27,970 nucleotides of DNA from Rhizophagus sp. LPA8_4_AMF (lineage: Eukaryota; Glomeromycota; Glomeromycetes; Glomerales; Glomeraceae): assembly GCA_021464525.1 (NCBI GenBank), contig JADRCO010000699.1, positions 1 through 27,970 of the forward strand, given 5' to 3'. Shown here in pieces: positions 1 through 8,213 of the stretch. Position numbers and translations under genes: made by a program. Every line of letters starts with the position of its first letter. The stretch's first letter is position 1. The notes under the pieces are model-generated. The model was not told the origin of the DNA. It searched no databases and saw nothing but the letters and a program-made list of their open reading frames with translations.

Positions 1-299
1 ACTGATGATTTTGTAACACGGCTTATTTTATTTTGGTGTTACGTATTTTTTATATGCTATTTTTCGTAATCAATTTTTTTTTAATAAACAAGATACCGAG
101 TAAATAAACGCGATGGACTTTAACGGTTTCCGTTTTCCTAGTATATATCTTGTAAATTATAAGGACAAATTATTTCCTGATATGCTGTTCCAACACTTCC
201 ATTATAAATTAATAAATTCTTATTAGGACTTGGTAAAACTCGTTATTTCTCTTTGAAATATGTAACTAATTCATATTTTATATTTTCAATAAATTCATT

Positions 300-1285
300 T
301 TGATTTTGTGATCTTAAAAAATTATGATATATACGAGCCGCTGCATGAACATGTTTACAAACATCACATAATGATCTATTTTAAGTATAATCTAAACATA
401 AAGACATTCTCCTGTTATTATATTTAAAACATAATAATTTGATCGTATTCCACCATTCCACCAGCTTCTTGAATTGTTTTTTCAGCCAATTTATTTATCA
501 TTGGAGATAACTTATTCATAATTTCACTAAATTCTATTATTTGATCATCATAAGATGAAATTAACGCATTTGAATCCTTTGATTGTTCATAATTATTATG
601 GTTTGTGGATTTTACCATATTCAATAAAAAAATGTTTTCCTTTAATCAGCCTTTTTTTTTCGATCAGATGTTAAAATAATCGGTTACATTTGCTAAAAAT
701 TCGAGTAAATAAATATAATTAGTAATATAAATATAAAGTTATTGCCTGTTCAATTGATTGTGCGTAAGTCCTGCCTATAGATGGCCCCTAAATTGATTTT
801 TCATAGAACTAATTTCGGCAAGCAATTTCGGCATTATGATATTTTTTAATATTTTTTATATAAATAATTATGAAATAATTAAATAATTTAATATATTTTA
901 AGTTAAAGAATTCAAAAAAACTTAAACAAAATTTTGGCTATTAAATAAATTAATTTCGGAAACTAAAAAAACAATTTCGGCATTTCGAATTTCGGCTTCT
1001 AGCCAAAATTAAAAAAAGCAATTTCGGGGCCATCTATAGTCCTGCCTCAAAGTCAACTTACCCACTATTTTCTGTTAAATTATCTCGTGATAATTTTACT
1101 CCATATAATCTTTTTCAAGAGAACTTGGAACAGTTTGTTTTCCTGTATAAATAGTCTAAATTTTACGATGTATTCTTTCTGTATAATTGTTTGTTTTCCA
1201 TGGTGTTGAATTATTTGAATTATTTGCACGATCATATGAAATTCTTCCAGCACCAATGAAATTTAACCTCCACTCATCACACATC
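300..1285 (-). pseudogene. Decayed transposase-like gene remnant, C-terminal part with SWIM-like motif
   Basis: Reading the minus strand, about 1285-1065 gives a broken frame containing WKTNNYTERIHRK and, further on, SRDNLTENSG. About 420-300 gives CLDYT, an in-frame stop, then CDVCKHVHAAARIYHNFL. A C-x-H-x-x-H cluster of this kind resembles the SWIM zinc finger found near the C-terminus of Mutator-like (MULE) transposases, and TNN-x-TER is a common phrase upstream of it in fungal and plant copies. The frame carries several stops and shifts, and a 261-bp MITE (777-1037) sits inside it, so it is dead. The family call is from pattern memory. It could be another SWIM protein derived from a transposon. 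Confidence 0.4.
767..1047. mobile_element. 261-bp MITE with 10-bp target repeat
   Basis: An element at 777-1037 begins ATAGATGGCCCC and ends with its exact reverse complement. The inverted match continues imperfectly for about 25 bases (AAATTG and T-rich stretch on both sides). It is flanked by a direct repeat AGTCCTGCCT at 767-776 and 1038-1047; because of palindromic ambiguity the true duplication may be 6-10 bp. The interior has no coding capacity but repeats the word AATTTCGG(C) many times in subterminal positions. The element lies inside the decayed transposase-like gene. The duplication length of up to 10 bp would fit a MULE- or hAT-type non-autonomous element. Confidence 0.8.
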
Positions 1286-1986
1286 CTGTTATTCTATTTA
1301 TTCCATTAGTTATTAAATCTTTTTTATGATTTTCGATAGATGAAGTTTGAAAACGGAAACCGTTATTAAGTCCGAAGTAGTGGCTAAATTACGGAACCTG
1401 TTAAGGAACATAGGTTTAGTTTCTGGGATGGGCGAAATAATTGGGAATTACACGGACATCATGACGTCATCAAACGTAGAAGTATAGTTATACTTGAAAA
1501 CATATCATACATCCGTCTCGCAATTGGATTTCTAATTAATAAATTATATTTAATCTCGATATTATTTTTATAATTAATTAATTTATCAATATTAATTAAG
1601 TCTATTTACCGGAATCGTTGTGAAATTTGCCATTCTTTAACTAATGTTTGCATAATATGAAACTAACACAAAATAGCACCACACGTCATACCTTCTATTC
1701 CAATTTTTGATGGTCTGTATAATGTATGGATTCCACAAATTATTTTGTGAACATGGACAAAACTCAAATCTTCTTAATACCAATGATGTTCATAATTATA
1801 TCATTACAATGGAATATTTCGTTTTACTGCCAATATAGCCATACGTATTATCATATGATTTTCTTTGTTGCTTAAAGCTAAAAAAAAGAGAAAATTCAGC
1901 ACAATATTTAGAATATAAAATTAAGGACGTACTAACTGCGGTCAATTCAGTCACTTTAGTCAAAAAATTTTAGTTTACAAATTATA

Positions 1987-2670
1987 TTATATGTAAACGC
2001 GACTTCTCTGATTTAATCTTCTGATGCTCCATTTAAAGGAGCAAGCATTTTTTATTCTGATGATCATATCCCTTGTTGATAAATCCAAATTAATACGTGT
2101 CACTTGTTGAGTAATCGGAAAATTATGTGGAACATGGGAGCCTTGGATTGTCATTTTTAAGGGGGCGGAAGAGTTTATCCATGAAAGTTGCCACTTTAAA
2201 ATTACCCTAACTTTGCATAAATGCATATCATTAGCATTTTTAAATTTCCCTTTATAAGATCTGTTTTGACAATTTATGGAACATTCTCCTATACTAACTA
2301 CCACACGTTCTTTAATAATGATTTCCACCACCGGAACAGTAGTATAAGCATTTTTTTGCCCTTTTTCAGCCCCAGAAGAATTTCTTTTAATAGTTTCACA
2401 TCACCTTGCTTAGTTTTTCATTCAAAAAAGTCTAGCATCTGTGGTACGTTTAACTCCTATAAATCCCTCTTTAATAAACTGTGTAGTTCTTTGACGACTT
2501 TGGTGTTTTAAACGGCATATCTTAAACATAGGTACAATATTGATACACCATTCTACTGTACGACCAAAACCATCAGTATTGTATTTAACATGTTCTCTAT
2601 AGTTATCTTCATATATATTATCCATCGTACGTGTTTTTATGTGGTTACAACTTACAACATAAAAAGACAA
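1987..2670 (-). pseudogene. Unrecognised decayed coding remnant (possibly N-terminal part of the same transposon protein)
   Basis: Two overlapping-frame open stretches, 2670-2422 and 2331-1987, look like one former reading frame broken by a shift and stops. The first contains GRTVEWCINIVPMFKICRLK, the second GSHVPHNFPITQQVTRINLD followed by a basic Arg-rich tail. The Cys/His-containing opening followed by a basic segment would suit a DNA-binding N-terminus of a transposase, and it lies upstream on the same strand as the SWIM-like remnant. I cannot name the domain. It could equally be a remnant of an unrelated gene. Confidence 0.3.
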
Positions 2671-3342
2671 AGAAAAATTTAGATTTCTTTTTATCGTACA
2701 AAAAATCCTGAATTATTGGTTGTACATCAAAAAGAAGTACATTAATTGAATCAAAAAAAAGTAATCAAAAAAGGGTATATTCTTTATCTCGTGATAAACT
2801 TCTGAATCAAAAAAAAGGTGTAGCGATCAGTTAGATCAGTTACACAATTTGGTGAATCGCCTTTTGAATCAAAAAACGATATATTTGCTATCCTATAAAA
2901 AATTTATTCCGTAAATGAATCATATGCACGGAATTTATAGGCTCAAAATGTCCAAATTGATTAGATTTTTAGTTATTTTTCCTTAAATGTATCATTTTCA
3001 CGGAGTTTTCACAGAAATTACAGATAAAATTTTTATAGGGTCAATTAATGTAGTTGGTTATATTTGCTCCGTTACGTAAGTTACGTACATTTCAATTTTG
3101 CGAAACCTTAAGCGAACAAAATATATCCAATCAAGTCAGAAATTAATTTAACCTTAAATAATTTATATTTTAGTCTTACCGGCAGTATAGAATAAATCAC
3201 AGTTAAAAATTACGTGTAGCATCGTGACCGCTGTGCGCTGTATATATAGTATTATATACAAATAATTTTTTACCTAATAATAAATAGAAATGTCTAGGTA
3301 ACATAGCTAATATAGTATACATGTATGTTTTAAATAAATAAT
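2671..3342. other. Intergenic, spaced TGAATCAAAAAA repeats
   Basis: No gene is visible. The word TGAATCAAAAAA occurs at 2747, 2803 and 2865, about 56-62 bases apart. Two related segments with CCGTAAATGAATCAT...CACGGA and CCTTAAATGTATCAT...CACGGA spacing follow at about 2909-2936 and 2981-3004. The rest is AT-rich DNA between the transposon remnants and the end of P450 copy A. Confidence 0.4.
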
Positions 3343-4959
3343 TCCTTGGTTTAATTTCAACTAATATTCGACACAAGAAACTAAAATACCGTCACAGGTA
3401 GTTTTAATTGGAGAATTCATATCTACTAAATTAGTTTCATATTTTCTAAACAATAAAGCCATCAAACAAACCAATTCAATCATTGCTACCTTCCTTTCCG
3501 GCCGGGCATAATCTTAATCTGCCAAACATGATAAAATAATTCTTCTTTGGCTTAAAATTTTCATCCATCTATATGCATCTATCAGGGTTCTTCCCAATAA
3601 TCATTTTTATTACGAATAGCTTTAAAATGAATTATAAACGATGGTTCAGCTGGGCTGCTATTTTATCGGATTTATCAACACATCTTACAAATGAGTGTAC
3701 GTACTATTGAGAAAATGCGGGCTACTTCTTTTACAACTGCTTACAGTAATGATTTAAACTATAAAATCATCTTTTGTGATTTGGTCGCATTTTATCACCT
3801 TGAAATTTATTATCAAATTTTTCTAACATTTTCTTTTCACATTTGGATAATGTGTAATATAATAAACAATGAATGAAAGCATGTTTGCAGGCTACATTTA
3901 ATTTCAAGTTAAAGCATATTACATTTACGTTAAATTTCGATGATTAAATTGTAAAATAAACTAATTAAGTTATTTCTAAAAAAAATTTACTTACTTTATA
4001 AGTTTCACTAAGAATTCCATCAAATAAATTAACGCGAATTGGCTTCACCAGTTTCGATATAATTATCATCACGAAATGTATTTTTGATAATCATTGATGT
4101 TGACATATCATGCGGTAAGAATTCATCCAATGATATATCTTCGATTTCTTTTCTACGACTCTTAATAATTGCATCCAGCTTTTGATTAATAAATCCCATG
4201 TCAAGAAGCATATCATCCGCTTTATTTTAAAAAATGGAATTAAAAAAAATAAATAAAAACCCGATGAAATTCTTGAAATAATTTCACAGAACCATTAATT
4301 ATTGCTGATCAATAACTAGTTTTTTCATGGGAGTACCAAAATAAGCTTGAGATCTTTCGTCAGTTAACGATTTAATAATTAAATCAGTTGAGTAAAGACT
4401 AAACCATCCAGAAATATCCAATATATTTTTATTTTCTTTTAATAATTTCTTCTTTAAGAAATAACTTATTCCAATAGCTTTCTAATTCATCGAAAGTTCG
4501 TTAATCAATAGCTTCAGTAGTAAATTTTGGTGACAGAATGACTTGATTAAAAAAAAATGACGATTAAATATCCACGATCCAAAATTATTATTGAAGTATT
4601 GAACAATAAATATTCTTTTTCTTTCAACTCCCAATCCTTTACGATTGGGAAATCTCGTCCAATGCGTATATTTTTCGAGAGATAAAAAATTATCAAGATA
4701 TTTTCCTCGACATAAATCTATAGAACTTTTATTATCGTAAATCTCATATATTTCTCGTGACAGTAATTATAAAACATTCGATTATCTTCATTAGATAACC
4801 AATAAATTTGAGGCAAATTACCAATGGGAATGGACCAGATAAAGATCAACACGAGTAAAATACGTGTAATAATAATTTGCCACGTAAACTGTTAATATGT
4901 AACTTAAAAATAAAAAGAAAATCACTAATTTCAAAATTCTCAAAATTTTTCAAAGCCAT
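3343..4959 (-). pseudogene. Cytochrome P450 pseudogene, copy A
   Basis: This is a full-length but broken relative of the intact P450s to its right. The former start is at 4957-4959 (MALKNFENF, then the membrane anchor). Exon 1 runs down to about 3995, the intron to 3892 with a preserved GTAAGT donor and TAG acceptor, and exon 2 from 3891 to about 3343. Frameshifts and stops are frequent. A stretch of exon 1 of about 70 bases is missing after 4235. The heme motif is damaged: a glycine is deleted from FGGG, and CPGRK reads CPAGK before the frame slips. The intron border reads SETYK | PAN where canonical copies read GGTDT | TAN, which places A with copies B and C. It is transcriptionally co-oriented with all other copies. 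Confidence 0.88.
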
Positions 4960-5036
4960 TCTATAGTTTCTATTTTTCTTTATTCTTATTTTCTTTTTTT
5001 GTTTAACATCTCCTTATTTTTTTTGTTGCATTTAAT

Positions 5037-5130
5037 AATCTGCAAACTACGTATTTTGCATACATGATCACTCTGACATTTGAAAATAACAAGCGTCAAC
5101 ATCATGCTATCTTCACGATTAAACTTTTTC
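5037..5130 (-). promoter_or_regulatory. Shared P450 upstream block (copy A version)
   Basis: This stretch 80-170 bases upstream of the dead copy A matches the same position upstream of copies B, C and D. It has a CTGCAAA word, CATACATGATCA, then TTCACGATTAAA; copies C and D read TTCGCGATTA at the last site. It may be promoter sequence, or only recent duplication. Confidence 0.4.
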
Positions 5131-5388
5131 TAATTTATTTCAAAAAATGTGTGATCGCCAATTAGATAATAAAGATGACGTACAGTATGACATCATTTAA
5201 CAGCATGTGATTAATTAATTGGGCAGTTCTTTTTTTTTTAATAATAAGGAAAATCGTCATTGTCGATAATTAAGAATTTAACGTTAACATTAAGTTTCGC
5301 AGTATAACCTGAGTAATCAAAAATTATGAAGCTGTATTTGTATATATATATATCTTGATATACTATAAAAGATGCCAATCGTAGACGT

Positions 5389-5421
5389 AATTGAAAAGCA
5401 AGATGTTCATGCTTTTCAATT
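5389..5421. repeat. Perfect 12-bp hairpin
   Basis: AATTGAAAAGCA at 5389-5400 is followed by a 9-base loop and the exact reverse complement TGCTTTTCAATT at 5410-5421. No coding sequence is near it. Function unknown. Confidence 0.7.
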
Positions 5422-5826
5422 AAGGATCTACCATCGAAATATTTTGTAAATTTCAGAATTTGACACGTGAGTATGTTTATAACTTACATCATAAGATCGT
5501 CGGAGAATGGAGAGAGTATTATATATAAATGAGCTGTGGTTTCTTTGAAAGCTACTTTACAGATTCAAATGAATCATGTCCGGTTTGTCAATTATATGAT
5601 TTGTTATACTTGTTTCGTTATATACGGTTTGAATTTCTTGAAATCTTAAATACAAACAATAAATAAGTTAAATAAGTTTAAATTATTCGCCAATAATCAC
5701 AAAACCTAACCCTGTAAAATACCTCTATGGATGGCGGCGCAATATGCACCTCTATAAATATACCGTATATTTCGAATAAATCACATAAAATTTACAAATC
5801 GTAAATAACGACTATAATATAAGAAA

Positions 5827-7250
5827 TCAAATTCCTAGTTTAATTTCAACTAATAATTCGACACAAGTGCTATAAAACGGAGAATCCGTATCTACTAAAT
5901 TAATTTCATATTTCCTAAAAAAAAATCATCAAATAAACTAATACAATCATTACCAACTTTCTTCCTGGACATAATCTTAATCCTCACCAAACATGATAAA
6001 AGAATTCTTCTTTGGCTCAAAATTTTCTTCCATCTATCAGGATTAAATTTATAAGGTTATTCCAATAATAATCACCATTATGAATAGCTTTAACATTAAT
6101 TATAAACAATGTATCAGCTGCACTATTTTATTAGGTTTATTAATATATCTTGTAAACGAAGTTACAGCTGGAAAACGCGAGCTACTTTTTTCACATCTGG
6201 ATAATGTGCAATATAATAGATAATGAATGAACCTTAATTATTTGAGATAAAAAAAGGAATAGTCATTATAATTCAAGTTAAAGCATATTACATTTATGTT
6301 AAATTTCAATGATTAAAATTGTAAAATAAATCTAAAATTAAGATATTTCTAATAAAATTTACTTACTTTATAAGTTCCACTAAGAATTCCATCAAATAAA
6401 TTGACGCGAATTTACAAAATGTGTTTTTTGATAAAACAATAAAGAAATGCGTGTTACTAACAAAAAAAAAATGCGTTTTTTGATAATCATCATGCGGTAT
6501 GGATTCATCCAATGGCGTATTACAATTTCTTGGTTAATAAATTCCAAGTATCTGTTTTATTTAAAAAAAACGGAACATAATTTCGTAGATATATCCCATA
6601 GGAAGATTACGGAGAACTTATATAATAGAGGTAAATTTCCTACAACACTGACAAAAAGTTATGGGCAACAAAACATATCATTCGCCCAAAGGAAGCAAAA
6701 AAGAAGCCAAACTCTACAAAAAAAGAAAGGCGAAACAGAATCTTTGATTCTTGTTGATGGATGATATCAAATAAGCTACCATCTTTCACCATATCATATT
6801 TATAATGATTTAGCCATGCAGTAAAATTCAATTTATTTTGATAAATCCTTCTTTTAAATTAATCCCAATGACTTTCTAATTTATTGAAAAGTTCTTTTGT
6901 CCAACCAATAACTACGATTAAATATACACAATTTATAGTAATTATCTCTTCCTTCAATTTATAATCCTTCTAATCTTTTGCATTTGGGAAGTCTCATCCA
7001 ATGTGTACTTACTTAATCACAAAGTGATAATATTCTACTCGACATAAAACTATAGCGCACAAATCTCATGTATGTCACCATATTTCTTATAATAATTACA
7101 GTATAAACCATTTCGGTATCTCCATAAATATGAATGGAGAGACCGCAGGACCGGTAATAAAATATGTATAATAATTAGTATGTCACATATACTATCAATA
7201 TTTATTTAAAAGAAAACATTAATCATTTAAATTCTCAAATGGATCTTATT
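5827..7250 (-). pseudogene. Cytochrome P450 pseudogene, copy B
   Basis: Copy B is a more eroded relative of A and C. The 3' end is near 5827 (a TGA in the family frame). Exon 2 reaches about 6230 but lacks roughly 130 bases between the ExxR-proximal segment and the exon start. The donor side is intact, GTAAGT at 6366, and exon 1 ends SGTYK, again without the acid-Thr pair. Exon 1 is recognisable from 6367 up to about 7245. However, 6590-6755 is replaced by about 165 bases with no similarity to the other copies, and the region that should encode the start has lost its ATG. Several frameshifts occur in between. It cannot make a P450. Confidence 0.82.
6590..6755. other. Unrelated sequence replacing part of P450 copy B
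   Basis: Homology to the other P450 copies stops near 6590 and resumes near 6755 at a segment matching the GATGGATGATCAGA stretch of the others. The foreign stretch is A-rich on the plus strand, is more purine-biased than its surroundings and makes a short open frame (part of 6447-6764, plus) with no recognisable product. I see no inverted termini or target duplication, so its origin is open. Confidence 0.45.
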
Positions 7251-7311
7251 GTTTCTCTTTTCTTTATTTATTTTTTTATTTTTTTATTTGATGTTTGTCA
7301 GCTTTAACAAT

Positions 7312-7375
7312 TTTCAGGGATATCTTTAATCTGCAAAATTATTTACATAATGATCATTCCCATAATCAACTCATT
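7312..7375 (-). promoter_or_regulatory. Shared P450 upstream block (copy B version)
   Basis: TTTTCAGGGATAT, AATCTGCAAAATTATTT and ACATAATGATCATTCC are lined up as in the upstream region of copy C (10019-10080). The TTCGCGATTA site of C and D is not clear here. Probably a relic, since copy B is dead. Confidence 0.35.
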
Positions 7376-7502
7376 AAAAAACTCTGTCGATCTCAGATCC
7401 CAAGATTGTTCTACATTTTAAATTTTGTGACCGTAATCGTCGTGCAACGACCTATATTAAATTTTCATAATTTTAGTCATACAAAATTACATAATATATT
7501 AT

Positions 7503-7576
7503 AGTTATTGGATGGGAGTAAAAATATCGGTCACCCCGTAGGGGTGACTTATATGTTACCCTCCCATTCAATAACA
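7503..7576. repeat. Foldback element, copy 1
   Basis: The left arm begins AGTTATTGGATGGGAG and the right arm ends CTCCCATTCAATAACA, complementary except for one base near the tip. The centre is a perfect 8-bp stem GTCACCCC / GGGGTGAC (7530-7548) with a 3-base loop. The internal word GTAAAAATATCGGT (7518-7531) reappears inverted at 7587-7612 next to CCCACCC, so a second, inverted half-copy adjoins it. It shares its ends with the elements at 7848 and 20618. Confidence 0.75.
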
Positions 7577-7847
7577 TGTTATTTTTATACATAACCGATA
7601 TTTTTACCCCACCCTTTTTACTGGCGGTCTACCAAGATCGGCATGACTGCATAATAAATTACGTTATCCTACAGCCAAATAGGATCATGCTTTTTTCATC
7701 ATGCTGATATTTTTTTATTAAGCTATAAATAAACTAAAATTGTATAATTATTATTGATATTTTTTCAGATACTAAATAACATGTAAAAGGTAAAAAAGCA
7801 ACCGGAAATAGTTATAAGCATGATCATCGGCGGCAGCAGAATAATAC

Positions 7848-7912
7848 AGCTATTTGATAGGAAGGTTAAAATATCATCCGAACTGCTTCTTTTATCCTCC
7901 TATCAAATAACT
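7848..7912. repeat. Foldback element, copy 2, with 5-bp target duplication
   Basis: This 65-bp element begins AGCTATTTGATAGGA and ends TCCTATCAAATAACT, with a perfect 12-bp core in the arms. It is flanked by AATAC on both sides (7843-7847 and 7913-7917). The interior word at 7864-7885 matches the reverse complement of 20657-20677 with a single one-base gap, which ties it to the element at 20618. Confidence 0.78.
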
Positions 7913-7958
7913 AATACTTATCTTACAAATTATAAATCAATAATTCATCTTGATTCTC

Positions 7959-8025
7959 GGATAAAAAGTCTATCAATATTGGATAAAAAATCTATCAATA
8001 TTAGAATAATAGGTCTATCATTATT
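7959..8025. repeat. Three tandem 22-23-bp repeats
   Basis: Units start at 7959, 7981 and 8003. The first two share GGATAAAAA[G/A]TCTATCAATATT with one difference; the third is diverged (GGTCTATCATTATT). No coding role seen. Confidence 0.7.
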
Positions 8026-8092
8026 AGTTTTATGGTCAGTACCCGTGGTAAAAATAAGTTATTTCACGGAATCACTGTGGAATAGCATGATT

Positions 8093-8111
8093 TTCACGGC
8101 ACAGCCGTGAA
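8093..8111. repeat. 8-bp perfect hairpin
   Basis: TTCACGGC, loop ACA, GCCGTGAA. It lies about 100 bases downstream of the stop codon of copy C (minus strand). It is GC-richer than its surroundings. It has no U-tract like a bacterial terminator, and this is eukaryotic DNA, so a terminator role is not implied. Confidence 0.6.
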
Positions 8112-8213
8112 TAATCCACAAAATCCACAACTATTACATCACGTTGCCAATTTATTTACATAGTAATAAAAAAATATTTTAAATATACAATACATCTTTT
8201 AAATATAAGAAAG

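Larger units (their letters stand above)
115..1374. repeat. Long-range inverted repeat, possible transposon ends
   Basis: The 17-base word TAACGGTTTCCGTTTTC at 121-137 recurs in perfect inverted form at 1349-1365. The match continues outward through GGACTT (115-120) and AAGTCC (1368-1373), with a two-base indel. The pair brackets about 1.2 kb holding the C-terminal part of a decayed transposase-like gene, so they may be terminal inverted repeats of a transposon. I see no clear target-site duplication outside them, so the boundaries are uncertain. Confidence 0.5.
4960..5826. other. Intergenic DNA between P450 copies A and B
   Basis: It holds the former upstream region of copy A, which is recognisably related to the upstream regions of B, C and D up to about 380 bases from the start (for example AAAATTATGAAGCTGTAT near 5322, compare 10332). 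A perfect 12-bp hairpin lies at 5389-5421. Otherwise AT-rich with no gene seen. Confidence 0.5.
7251..8213. other. Intergenic cluster of palindromic repeats between copies B and C
   Basis: This interval has no convincing gene. It contains the upstream block of copy B, two foldback elements (7503-7576 and 7848-7912), an extra inverted half-copy near 7584-7612, an 18-bp word shared with 20909-20926, three tandem 22-23-bp repeats (7959-8025) and a GC-rich hairpin (8093-8111). The plus-strand open frame at 7820-8110 is built from these repeats and is not believable as a gene. Confidence 0.55.

Noticed and set aside
424..624. 66-codon minus-strand frame with a helical IIEFSEIMNKLSPMINKL stretch
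   Set aside because: No family is recognised. It sits between decayed transposase-like pieces and is as likely to be a chance frame or part of that remnant.
7959..8025. CRISPR-like array
   Set aside because: Three abutting 22-23-bp units without spacers in eukaryotic DNA are a simple tandem repeat.
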